The notes under the pieces were generated by a model. It was given only the letters and a program-made list of their open reading frames with translations. It was not told where the DNA came from and did no database searches. A DNA stretch of 64,000 bases from Thermoplasmata archaeon (GTDB taxonomy: Archaea; Thermoplasmatota; Thermoplasmata; Lutacidiplasmatales; UBA184): the NCBI GenBank assembly GCA_021802125.1, contig JAKAAX010000005.1, positions 62,001-126,000 of the forward strand. Reading direction: 5' to 3'. Below, in pieces: positions 34,819 through 42,765 of this stretch. The translations under genes were made by a program, and so were the position numbers. Position 1 is the first letter of the stretch; each line of letters starts with the position of its first letter.

Positions 34819-35646
34819 TCAGGCCACGAGGGGTGGAGCGGGAGGCGGCTGGGGTGGCGGAGGGAGCGGCGGAGGGAGCGGCGGAGCTGGGGGAGCCGGG
34901 GGAGCGGGGGGGATCGTGAGTGCCGAGCGAGCCGGACGCCGCAGCCCGGCGAGGGCTTGGGGCCAGAGCCCAGAGGCGATCAATGCGAAGATCGCGGTCA
35001 GGACGGTGTAGGTGAGGAAGATCACCACGAGCAGGGGGTAGCTGACCGCGTGCGTGAAGTCCCACCAGGCCGCGATCGCGTCGATCATCGCCATCGGAAG
35101 GGCGGTGAGGACCAGCCAGGGACGACGTCGCCAGAGCGCGGCGTAGACGACGAGCCCCCACGTGGCGTGGGCGATGAGCGAGGAGGTGCGTTCTCCGAGG
35201 TAGGGGAGGGCAACCGGGAGGAAGCTCACCGCGTACGGGTTCGTCGCGAGCTGGACCGCAGGGGAGCTCACCACGAGGAGGGTCAGGAGCGGTAGGGCCC
35301 CCAGGAGGAGCGCGTTCTCGTAGAACGCGAGGTAGACCCCGTAGGTCCATCCCGCATGGTACGTGGGGGCGGTCTCTCCTTTCCAGAACGGAAGGAGGAT
35401 GAGGTAGGCGAGGCCCACCTCGAAAACAAAGGTGAGGAGACCGTAGGCCAGATAGGTCGGGAGCGAGGGGGTCTGGAAGAAGTTGGGGAACGATGCCTGG
35501 ACGATGGCCTTCGCCGCGATGGCAAAGATGTAGGCCATGGCGGCCGCGCCGAAGAACGACCCCTTCCATCGGAAATAGAGCACGGGGAGGATCCCCACCG
35601 CGAGGGCGATCGCGGGGGAAAGGAACTCGGTAGGGTTGACGTGCAC
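34819..35646 (-). CDS. Polytopic membrane protein with polyproline tail, possibly YhfC/PrsW-superfamily
   Basis: This 275-residue protein has about seven hydrophobic helices over residues 1-240 and a cytoplasmic tail of about 30 residues made almost only of Pro and Ala. Polar residues sit inside helices: a Glu in FVFEVGLAYLILL, Tyr-Glu-Asn in GVYLAFYENALLLGAL and a His in SLIAHATWGLVVYAAL. The last resembles the membrane His helix of the YhfC/PrsW/CPBP glutamic intramembrane protease superfamily, but no Glu-Glu pair is visible, so protease activity is only a possibility. The start (GTG at 35646) follows the gene at 35673 by 26 bp, so the two are probably cotranscribed. Confidence 0.65.
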   Translation of the reverse strand: MHVNPTEFLSPAIALAVGILPVLYFRWKGSFFGAAAMAYIFAIAAKAIVQASFPNFFQTPSLPTYLAYGLLTFVFEVGLAYLILLPFWKGETAPTYHAGWTYGVYLAFYENALLLGALPLLTLLVVSSPAVQLATNPYAVSFLPVALPYLGERTSSLIAHATWGLVVYAALWRRRPWLVLTALPMAMIDAIAAWWDFTHAVSYPLLVVIFLTYTVLTAIFALIASGLWPQALAGLRRPARSALTIPPAPPAPPAPPLPPPLPPPPQPPPAPPLVA

Positions 35647-35672
35647 GACCGGTCCCCACACCTGAGACGAGG

Positions 35673-36185
35673 TCAGGGAGCCGTGGGGGACTGGGCGTTC
35701 GCGGGAGGTTTCGGGCGCGTGAAGACCCCGACAAGGCCGACGATGCCCCCGGCGACCGCCATGGCGAGCCCGGCGAGCGTGGCGATCCCATACGCTGCGG
35801 CCTGGCCGGTGTACAGGTAGAACACGAGCGTGCTCGGGGCCGACGTTCCGAAATAGACGACGTAGTAGCTCCCCGCGCTCACGAGGTAGGCTACCGTTCC
35901 GGAGGTGGTGCCCAGGGCCCGAACACCCGTGGTCGCCAGGTTCGTGGAGTTGACGACGGACAGGTTCTGCGCGGTGACCAGCCCCATGGTCGCAGGTGGG
36001 TTCCTGAGAGTGACGGTGGCGGACGCGGTCAAGTTGAGCTCCCGGCTCACGTACTCGCCCGGGGCGAGCTGGTGGAAGCCGGACACCGGGTGGAGGGCGC
36101 TCTCCGTCCCTAGGACTCCCACGACGAGCACGACGACACCCACAACAAAGATGACCAGGCCGGTGAGCGCGAGCTTCCGTCTCAT
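35673..36185 (-). CDS. Small membrane protein with exposed beta domain
   Basis: This 170-residue protein has an N-terminal TM (LALTGLVIFVVGVVVLVVGV), an extracytoplasmic beta-rich domain of about 90 residues with several Asn-x-Ser/Thr sequons, and a second TM at about residues 125-150 (AAYGIATLAGLAMAVAGGIV), ending in a short Pro-rich cytoplasmic tail. A GAGGGACC site precedes the ATG. It lies directly before the polytopic membrane protein and the two may act together. Similar two-TM proteins are frequent beside surface-protein genes in Thermoplasmatota (general knowledge), but no function is assigned. Confidence 0.7.
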   Translation of the reverse strand: MRRKLALTGLVIFVVGVVVLVVGVLGTESALHPVSGFHQLAPGEYVSRELNLTASATVTLRNPPATMGLVTAQNLSVVNSTNLATTGVRALGTTSGTVAYLVSAGSYYVVYFGTSAPSTLVFYLYTGQAAAYGIATLAGLAMAVAGGIVGLVGVFTRPKPPANAQSPTAP

Positions 36186-36444
36186 GGTCCCTCGACGTCC
36201 GGAGCGAGAAACGAAGTTGGCTTAGACCTGTGCGTGGACCAGGGCCGACTTGCTCAGGCGGACGTGACCAAGGCGCTCCGAGTCGCGAGCCCCTCCGGAG
36301 CCTTTGCGGTCGATCTCCGGTCTTCCGCCAGGCCTCGTGGGCAAGGGTCGTCGGTCGCACCTCTTCCGTCGGGTCCTCGTTGCGAGGGGAGTCCACCTCG
36401 CCCCCTCGGGACGCGGTGAACTCCCGGGACCTCCCGCCTCGGCG

Positions 36445-38907
36445 CTAGATCGGTGGCGGGGGAGGGGGAAGCGTCCCTCCCTGCGCGGGGGCTCCCGCGG
36501 GTGCGGCGGGTGGCGGCGTCGGGGCCGCGCCCGCCGGGGCAGGGGTCTTGGGCTTCTTCGTGACCCAGAGCACCGCGAAGAGCGCAGCGACGACCGCCAG
36601 GACGACGATCAGGACCAGCGAGATCGTGGAGAATCCCCCGGGCCCAGCCGAGCTCGCTCCGGTGGAGGGCGAGGCGAGGACCGAGACATCCACGGTGAAG
36701 CTGGCGGTCTTCCCCGTCGAGTCGGTCGCCGTCACGATGACCGCAAAGTCTCCCGTCTTGGTGTAGGTGTACGTGGCGGTCGATCCCGATCCCGCGGCCG
36801 AGCCGTCCCCGAAGTTCCAGGAGTAGGTGTAGGGGGACGAACCTCCGGTGGCGGTCGCGGTGAACGAGAAGGTGGTCGAAGTGGTCCCGCCCCCGGGGGT
36901 CGCGACTGCCGTCACCGTCAGCGGAGCAACGACCGCGGTCACGTCGACCGAGACCGTGGCGTAGGCCTTCGCACCGACCGTGTCGGTGACCGTTAGGTTG
37001 ACCAGGTAGGTGCCGGCGGTGGCGAAGGCGTGGGTGGGGAAGGCCGAGCCCGCGTAGTTGCCGTCGGTGAAGTTCCACGCGTAGGTGTCGGGGCCCGTCC
37101 CTCCTGTGAGGCTGGGGGAGAACGTCACCGAGGTTCCCGCGGGGACCGAGGGAGACGACGCGCTGACCGTGACCTTGGGCAGGGCGTTGACGGTCACGAC
37201 CGTGCTGGCGGTGCCCGAGGCACCCACCGAGTCGTTCGCCCAGACCCTCGCGTGGAAGGTCCCGGCCGAGCGGAAGGCGTGGGTGGTAGAGCTGCCCGTC
37301 CCCGTCGAGCCATCGCCGAAGGTCCAGGCGTAGCCGACGGTCGGGGTCCCGCCCGTCTCGACGCTCTTGAAGGTCACGGGGACCCCGACGTCGGTGGCGG
37401 ACGGTGAGGCCGAGGCCGTGACGCTGGGCGTGGGGTTGACCACGACGAACACCGACCAGGAGGCGTTGCCGCCCAAGGCGTCAACGACGGAGAACGTGGC
37501 CAGGAACGTACCTGCCGTGGTGTAGGTGTGGGTCGTCAAGTTCGTTGCCGCCGGCGTAGATCCGTCCCCGAAGTTCCACGACCAGGCCACCGGGGAGAAA
37601 CCGCCCACCGTCGAGGCGTTGAAGGTCACCGATCCCCCGACATCGAGGATCCTGGGGGCCACATGGGCCGACGATACGGACAGCGGTCCCGCGAGCTCCC
37701 ACGTGTCGCTCCAGGTATAGGGTGGCGAGAACGCGTACATTGGAAAGCCGTTCGAGGCCACGACTCCGCCCTGATCGTCCTGCGAGAAGACCGGCTGACT
37801 GGACGTGGGCGGAAGCTCCCCCACGATACTCGTCCAGTTCACCCACGTGCCTGCAACGAGCGCGTAGGTGTACGGCTTGTAGCGATAGGTCGCGTTCATG
37901 CCACCGGACAGGATGTCCACGTGGTCCAGAGCATCGTACGCCACGTTGCCGCGCTCATAGGAGTCCGTGTGTCCCGCCGTCGCCGTGAGGTTGGACCAAG
38001 CCCCATGCGAGAAGACGTAGGTCAGAGGGACCGACGGGTACCGGATCGCGCCTCCGGAAAGGAGCGCGCCTCCACCGGCCTGCGGGTCCGGGGCCGAGCT
38101 GGCGTAGATCCAGATGGGAGGGGATGCCGAAAGGGTCGAGGTGAGGTTGGTCCAGACGCCGCCCTTGTACGCCCAGGTCCATGAGCTCAGGTGTCCACCG
38201 CTGTTGGCGGTGACGCCTCCGAACAGAAGAGACTCGGCGTCCCCGGCGTCGCCCGCGAGCGTGCCGACAAGGCAAGGGTAGGCCGAACCGGCGGTGCCGG
38301 TCACGTTCGTCCAGTTCCCTCCGAGGAAGGTCCAGGTGTCGGACGCACCGAGGTTAAACGGTAGACGAAGGCCACCGTAGAGGAGGATCTTCCCGCTTCC
38401 CGGGTCGAACGTCATCTGTGCGGCGAGACGCCCCAACGGGTGGGTGGAGCTCCAGGACGTAATGTTCAGCCAGACCCCATTTTTGTACACCCAGGTGTCG
38501 GAGAGCTGGAGGTTCGTCAGGAGGTCAACGCCTCCGAACGCCACCACCTCGTGGTCGACCGGGTCGTAGGCTGAGGCCACGTAGGCGCGCGGACCGGGCA
38601 GGTAACCGTTGGTCGAGCCATTGACGTCCGCCCAGTGGGAGCCGGCGGGAGCGGAGGCGAGGGCCCCTGAGAAGGCCGATCCCGGGGCGGCATCGAGGCG
38701 GATCACGGGCTGACCCCAGGTCGGCAGGCCCGCGAGCGAGACCCTGCCCCCCGCAGCGGGGGTGGTCATGGGTGCGCCGTGTACCGCGGTGGCGGCGGGT
38801 GTCCCGCCGAGATGGGCGGTCACTCCCACCGGAAGGAGGAGCCCGGCCAGAGCCAGTACGGTGAGGGTCGCTACGGCCAGTCGGAGGGCGATGCGCGCGG
38901 TTGACAT
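36445..38907 (-). CDS. Kelch-PKD surface protein with one TM and polyproline tail
   Basis: This 820-residue exported protein begins with a signal segment (LAVATLTVLALAGLLLPVG). Residues about 85-380 contain Kelch-like beta-propeller blades: repeated units with a Gly-Gly pair (VVAFGGVD, ILLYGGLR, LLFGGVT, LLSGGAI, ILSGGMN) each followed by a Trp-rich DTWxxxxxxW strand. Four PKD domains follow at about 395-735, three with the WNFGDGS or WTFGDGS core. A single TM (about 755-777) leads into a cytoplasmic Lys- then Pro-rich tail ending in six prolines and Ile. Many N-glycosylation sequons are present. The ATG at 38907 is supported by a TATA 28 nt upstream. Adhesion or ligand binding at the cell surface is inferred from the domains. 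Confidence 0.87.
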   Translation of the reverse strand: MSTARIALRLAVATLTVLALAGLLLPVGVTAHLGGTPAATAVHGAPMTTPAAGGRVSLAGLPTWGQPVIRLDAAPGSAFSGALASAPAGSHWADVNGSTNGYLPGPRAYVASAYDPVDHEVVAFGGVDLLTNLQLSDTWVYKNGVWLNITSWSSTHPLGRLAAQMTFDPGSGKILLYGGLRLPFNLGASDTWTFLGGNWTNVTGTAGSAYPCLVGTLAGDAGDAESLLFGGVTANSGGHLSSWTWAYKGGVWTNLTSTLSASPPIWIYASSAPDPQAGGGALLSGGAIRYPSVPLTYVFSHGAWSNLTATAGHTDSYERGNVAYDALDHVDILSGGMNATYRYKPYTYALVAGTWVNWTSIVGELPPTSSQPVFSQDDQGGVVASNGFPMYAFSPPYTWSDTWELAGPLSVSSAHVAPRILDVGGSVTFNASTVGGFSPVAWSWNFGDGSTPAATNLTTHTYTTAGTFLATFSVVDALGGNASWSVFVVVNPTPSVTASASPSATDVGVPVTFKSVETGGTPTVGYAWTFGDGSTGTGSSTTHAFRSAGTFHARVWANDSVGASGTASTVVTVNALPKVTVSASSPSVPAGTSVTFSPSLTGGTGPDTYAWNFTDGNYAGSAFPTHAFATAGTYLVNLTVTDTVGAKAYATVSVDVTAVVAPLTVTAVATPGGGTTSTTFSFTATATGGSSPYTYSWNFGDGSAAGSGSTATYTYTKTGDFAVIVTATDSTGKTASFTVDVSVLASPSTGASSAGPGGFSTISLVLIVVLAVVAALFAVLWVTKKPKTPAPAGAAPTPPPAAPAGAPAQGGTLPPPPPPI

Positions 38908-39339
38908 GGTTCGGACGGAAATTATTGGGGCATTTAGCACTAGCCTCGACAGTCGAACTGGTAGGCGCATCCATGCGCGACGCCCGCGGGGAGGGAGTGG
39001 CTCTCCAGGAAAGGTCCGCCCTGTTCTCCGGCCTCAAGAGTTCGAGACCTCGCTCGACCATCCGCCCGACCTCGTCGATCCCCTCACCCTCGCATCGAGA
39101 GAGTTCGCGACGGTCGCGGGCAGATGGGGTCGGGCCGATCGCGTGGAGAGGCGCCGAAGCAGAGATGCTCGTGGACGGTGGGGGTGAAACGTCGTTCTGC
39201 GATCAACGCACGAGCCGACGGTCCATGGCGCGGGTGACGGGAACGGTCGCGGCTTCCCCCGCTCCGGGGGGAAAGGGTTCGCGACGAGGCGGGAGCTCTG
39301 GAGCTCACCGCCCCGTCGCTTCGGTCTCCAGCGGGCCGC
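38908..39339. other. Intergenic region with surface-protein promoter
   Basis: The minus-strand TATA GTGCTAAATG at 38931-38940 is centred 28 nt before the ATG at 38907. At about 39254-39278 a C-run and G-run form a hairpin that could end transcription of the membrane-protein gene at 39340. I see no gene in the rest. Confidence 0.45.
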
Positions 39340-39915
39340 TCACGCGGCGTCCGTGGTGAGGTGGGCCATCTGCGGGAGGGTCACGAAGCCTGTCGTGATC
39401 ACCCCAACCATGGTCCCTTCCGCACTTCCGGCGAGCCAGAGCAGCCCCGCCATGGCGAGCCCCAGGAATCCTGTGACCCAGGTGGCTCGCTTGGCGTCAA
39501 AGCCGCTCCAGTGCCCCTCCGAGATCACGGTGGTGACGTAGCCGAAGGCGAAGAGCAGCCACGTCATCGCCGCCGCCAGGGAGACGTAGGGGAGGGCCGC
39601 CATCGACCCGACGAGATAGTAGACCACCCCCGCGCCCGAGATGGCCGCCAGGGTGGTGTACCTTGGCAAGCCGGGCGTACGGTGTGGGCTCTCCTGGTCG
39701 TGTACGACGTAGGCGAGGACCCCTGTCAGACCGGTTCCGATCGGGACCAGTCCGAGCCAGCTGGGAAACCCGCGCACGAGCCCCACCATCAGGTCCGCGA
39801 CGATCGCCACCCCCACGAGGAGGGTGGCGACCATCACGTACTTGGGCAGGCCCGAGAGGCGGATCGAGGTCAGCTCCGACTGGACGGTCGGGGTTGCGGA
39901 CGGATAAGATGTCAT
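39340..39915 (-). CDS. Six-TM membrane protein of unknown function
   Basis: This 191-residue protein has about six hydrophobic helices starting after a short polar N-terminus (MTSYPSATPTVQSELTS): VMVATLLVGVAIVADLMVG, LGLVPIGTGLTGVLAYVV, LAAISGAGVVYYLVGSM, VSLAAAMTWLLFAFGYVTTV, WVTGFLGLAMAGLLWLAG and GTMVGVITTGFVTL. It has no charged membrane residues that would mark a transporter or enzyme. The ATG at 39915 lies 11 nt after an excellent ribosome site (GGAGGTGA); a GTG inside that site is the alternative start. It is not in an operon with a known gene. Confidence 0.7.
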   Translation of the reverse strand: MTSYPSATPTVQSELTSIRLSGLPKYVMVATLLVGVAIVADLMVGLVRGFPSWLGLVPIGTGLTGVLAYVVHDQESPHRTPGLPRYTTLAAISGAGVVYYLVGSMAALPYVSLAAAMTWLLFAFGYVTTVISEGHWSGFDAKRATWVTGFLGLAMAGLLWLAGSAEGTMVGVITTGFVTLPQMAHLTTDAA

Positions 39916-40236
39916 GTGTACGTCAATCACCTCCTCCCCCCACAGAGAGGGGACTCCCCGACCTCCGGAGACGCCGAGGGCCGGTGCAATGTGAGCTAGG
40001 ATTCGCGCCTTGAGCAAGACCCCCGGACCCCGCTTTAAGGGGGTCCTTACGCGATGGATACGTGTCACGATCCCCGTGCCGGCGCGGGGTCGTCCATGAC
40101 CCCGAAGCCGTGCGTTCCGCTGAGGTCGGGAGCGACCGCGGAGACGCGCTCGCAGCGGAGGATCCCCAGGAAGGATGGCCGAGGCCGCCGCCCGAGGTGG
40201 TCCGGCTTCGAGGTCGGTCCGTCGAAGGTGAGTGGT
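39916..40236. other. Intergenic region with hairpin overlapping a TATA-like tract
   Basis: At 40025-40046 GGACCCC and GGGGTCC form a 7-bp stem whose loop contains CTTTAAG. On the minus strand this could be a terminator for the gene ending at 40237 or the promoter of the membrane protein at 39915 masked by a hairpin. No gene is supported here. Confidence 0.4.
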
Positions 40237-40761
40237 TCAGCCAGAGGTCACGGGGAGGTCCGCCGTGCCCGTGGTGCCCTCGGTCCGCAGCTTTTGGGCG
40301 AGGCGGCTCATCTGCTTGCCCCGCTCCTCGACCAAACGCGCGATGATCATCGCTTCCCCCATCGCGGTCTTGAGCTCGCCCCCCAGGCCGCGTATCTGGC
40401 GGGCCGCGGCCGTGTAGCCGGTCGCCGCTGCGACCATGGCTGCACCGCACTTCTCGAGCGCGTCAATGACCTGCACGCGGGCGACCATGGTCTCTCCCAA
40501 CGATGTGTCCGCCTCCATGACCCGCGAGGTGAAGGCCAACGCGCTTTCTTTCAGCCGAGTGAGGGTGTCCGCGTGCTTGATGAGGTTCTGGCCGAAGGTC
40601 CGAGCCTCCGGAAGCTCGGCGCGAACAATCCGTTCCCCCAGCGTTCGGAGGAGCCCTGCCGTCCAACCGAGCTCCTCGAGCTGTTCCGCGACCTGGACCC
40701 CCCAGGGGCGGCCGACCGGGTCGTACGAGCCCGAGGTGCCAGCGGAACCAGGGCCCCCCAC
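40237..40761 (-). CDS. Helical hypothetical protein
   Basis: This 174-residue protein is almost wholly alpha-helical between residues 20 and 160, with heptad-like hydrophobic spacing (EARTFGQNLIKHADTLTRLK, LVEERGKQMSRLAQKLR) and small residues in the centre (CGAAMVAAATGYTAAA). It has no TM long enough to be confident and no signal. It resembles a four-helix bundle such as found in signalling or pore-like proteins, but no family is named. It begins at GTG with a TATA-like CCTTATTC about 36 nt upstream; an ATG four bases upstream is out of frame. Confidence 0.6.
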   Translation of the reverse strand: MGGPGSAGTSGSYDPVGRPWGVQVAEQLEELGWTAGLLRTLGERIVRAELPEARTFGQNLIKHADTLTRLKESALAFTSRVMEADTSLGETMVARVQVIDALEKCGAAMVAAATGYTAAARQIRGLGGELKTAMGEAMIIARLVEERGKQMSRLAQKLRTEGTTGTADLPVTSG

Positions 40762-41120
40762 CCATCCCTCCAGGTACGGGGCGGACGACGAATGCAGAAT
40801 AAGGATGCCTCACAGTTCTTCTGGGCGGGGAAACCATTGAGGGCGTCGCCGCACCGGTAAGGTTGCACTCGGGTGGTCGGTGTCCGGGACGGTGAAAGGG
40901 CGGCGTGGGGTCCGTGCAGCATCCGAGCTCCCGCAAAGGGCGGTCCTCCGGCGACCGGACTTTCGTGCCTGCAGGGGTCTCTCGGGTCGAGGACCCGAGG
41001 GGCCGAAGACCCCTGCCGAGGGGCTGGCGACAGGGCATTCGCGCCGCGGGTCGGCACATCCCTATCGGATGCCCCCGATCCTTGAGGGACCCCGGCCCTG
41101 GCGGCGTGGGGCTCCGCGGG
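40762..41120. other. Intergenic region containing a long stable hairpin
   Basis: Apart from the promoter of the gene at 40761, the notable element is the two-part hairpin at 40971-41016, listed separately. No protein gene is supported. Confidence 0.5.
40971..41016. ncRNA. Candidate structured RNA or terminator hairpin
   Basis: A 10-bp lower stem (GCAGGGGTCT with AGACCCCTGC) stacks directly on an 8-bp upper stem (CTCGGGTC with GACCCGAG) closed by a GAG loop; a 7-nt bulge GGGCCGA lies on the 3' side. All 18 pairs are Watson-Crick. It stands about 105 bp after the IscA-like gene on the minus strand and about 210 bp before the helical protein gene. It could be an intrinsic terminator, a small RNA or a leader element; the strand cannot be chosen. 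Confidence 0.4.
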
Positions 41121-41534
41121 TCACCCTTTCCCCGCGGCCCGACCGTGGCGTTGGGGAAGGTTCGGGCCCTCGATCTCGAAGGATGCGAACCCGTCCTCCA
41201 CCACGTGGTCGAGGGTGGCGTCCGCGAGATAGGGCCGGCTCTCGCGGTCGACCACGAAGGGGAGACCATCCTGCTCGAACACCTCGTCGCCCCGGGTCGC
41301 CGGAGCGAAGGTGAGGTTGGGGTGAGGGTTCTTCCCCGTGACCATCGTCAGGTGGAGGACGCAGCCACGGGGGCGGACCCTCAGGACCTCGATGAGCGCG
41401 TCCTTCGCCCGTGGGGTCACCGTCAGATGGACGGGGGGCGGAGAGGGAACATACTCTTTGCGGGAGCCCGTGGGCGAGGGCTCAGCGCTCTCGTGCGCGC
41501 TCCTCGGCACATTCCTCGCCACGCGCGGGGGCAC
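41121..41534 (-). CDS. HesB/IscA-like domain protein without the conserved cysteines
   Basis: This 137-residue protein has a disordered first third, then LTVTPRAKDALIEVLRVR (about residue 37), GDEVFEQDGLPFVVDRESRP (about 82) and HVVEDGFASFEIEGPNLP (about 110), the strand pattern of the HesB/IscA (iron-sulfur biosynthesis) fold. The three cysteines that carry Fe-S clusters in IscA are absent; the only Cys is in RGCVLHL. It is therefore a fold relative rather than a proven Fe-S carrier. The start is uncertain: GTG at 41534 gives the full frame, while the GTG at 41420 would begin exactly at the domain. It diverges from the Nudix gene. Confidence 0.6.
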   Translation of the reverse strand: MPPRVARNVPRSAHESAEPSPTGSRKEYVPSPPPVHLTVTPRAKDALIEVLRVRPRGCVLHLTMVTGKNPHPNLTFAPATRGDEVFEQDGLPFVVDRESRPYLADATLDHVVEDGFASFEIEGPNLPQRHGRAAGKG

Positions 41535-41638
41535 TTAGCTGTGGGGAGGACGGCTCCTCGCCATCCACCCGCGCGACGGACCGAGGCACCATCCTCCCCG
41601 CCCGCAGGGTTCTTCCCTCAGTTCGCTCTCGCGGCGGC

Positions 41639-42118
41639 GTGGCCGTCGAGCGTCTGTGGGTCCGGGTAGGCGCCAAAGGGATCATCCTCCGGGACCGGCG
41701 GCTTCTGCTCCTGCATCGCCGGAACGACCTGGATGTCTGGCCAGGATGCTGGGACCTCCCTGGGGGTGGCCTCGCCCGGGGAGAGACGCTGCGGTTCGCT
41801 CTCGAGCGGGAAGTTCGGGAAGAGACTGGGTTCCACGTGCGGGTGCATGCCCCCACGCACGTGTTCCTCACGCAGATCAAGCCGAGGGGGGAGGGCCCGT
41901 TCGACAGCGTCGTGGCCTGCTTCCGGTGCTCGCTCAGGTCTCGCGCCCCGCCGCAGCTCGATCCCTCCGAGCACACGGAGTTCCTTTGGGCGAAGGCTGG
42001 TGACCTTGACCGCCTCCGTGTCGTGCCGCCCCTGCGGCCCGCGATGCAGCGCGCGTTCGTCGGGCTGCGGTCCTCCCCTCGATCGAAACGGAACGTTGAA
42101 GCTCCAAGCCGCCGGTGA
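41639..42118 (+). CDS. Nudix hydrolase
   Basis: This 159-residue pyrophosphohydrolase contains the full Nudix box GGGLARGETLRFALEREVRE followed by ETGF (about residues 40-63), with the Mg-binding Glu cluster intact. It would cleave a nucleoside diphosphate linked to another group, for example an oxidised nucleotide or NDP-sugar; nothing selects among them. The GTG at 41639 places the first strand VRVGAKGIILRDRRLLLLHR correctly; longer frames upstream are not conserved in style. It overlaps the next gene by 4 bp (GTGA), so the two are translated together. Confidence 0.9.
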   Translation: MAVERLWVRVGAKGIILRDRRLLLLHRRNDLDVWPGCWDLPGGGLARGETLRFALEREVREETGFHVRVHAPTHVFLTQIKPRGEGPFDSVVACFRCSLRSRAPPQLDPSEHTEFLWAKAGDLDRLRVVPPLRPAMQRAFVGLRSSPRSKRNVEAPSRR

Positions 42119-42531
42119 GGACGGCGCTGGCCATGTTGGCAGCTCGTAACCGGGCGGTCGAACGGCTCCTGGACCCAGGGGAGCACCTCGTTCTGGCGTG
42201 GCGACTGGACGGTCGCCTGACGGCGCTCACCGACCGTCGGCTCTTCCGCCTCGAGCGGAAGTGGCGGTCACCCCGACGGGGAGCGGAGCTCGAGCTCGAC
42301 CTGCCGCTGTCGGAGGTCCCGGCTCCACGTTCCTTCCAAATGGGGGGCATCGGGGAGTGGGAGGTGGGGGTGGCCGCCCACGGGGAGGTCTTCTGGGGTG
42401 TTCCTGGGGACTTCGGACTGTTCATCGGCGACACGCTGATCTTCAAGGGGACGCCCCGGGAGGTCGAGCGGTTGGCGTCGCTCATCTCTTCGAGCCGGGG
42501 CCAGAGCTCTCCGCGCGGTTCCCCCGCATAG
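42115..42531 (+). CDS. Small PH-like domain protein coupled to the Nudix hydrolase
   Basis: This 138-residue protein reads like a bacterial pleckstrin-homology-type module: LLDPGEHLVLAWRLDGRLTALTDRRLF (about residues 18-44) matches the common pattern 'L.pgE.v......g.l.lTdrRl', with strands continuing to GDTLIFKGTPREVERLASLI at the end. Such modules occur in proteins of unknown function and bind lipids or partners. There is no TM. It starts at GTG inside the Nudix stop. Its role is unknown; the coupling suggests a shared process. Confidence 0.55.
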   Translation: MRTALAMLAARNRAVERLLDPGEHLVLAWRLDGRLTALTDRRLFRLERKWRSPRRGAELELDLPLSEVPAPRSFQMGGIGEWEVGVAAHGEVFWGVPGDFGLFIGDTLIFKGTPREVERLASLISSSRGQSSPRGSPA

Positions 42532-42765
42532 GTCCTCCCTCCGACGGGGTGTTCCGGCTCCACCCCCCGCCCGAGGGGCCCCACACGTCCTCCTTCCGAC
42601 TCTCCGTCGGTCCGAGATCGACATCCTCCGCGCACGCGGCCGGGGACCGGAGCTGCTCCGCGTCATGGCCCCTGAGCGGGGTTGCTCGGGCAGCGCCAGG
42701 GTCCCATGGACGTGATATGATGGGGGCGGGGTCTGCTCCGGCGGGGGGCCAGTTCTCGGAAGTAC

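Noticed and set aside
39030..39060. GAGTTCGAGACCTCG resembling a tRNA T-arm
   Set aside because: Flanking bases do not pair and no cloverleaf can be built.
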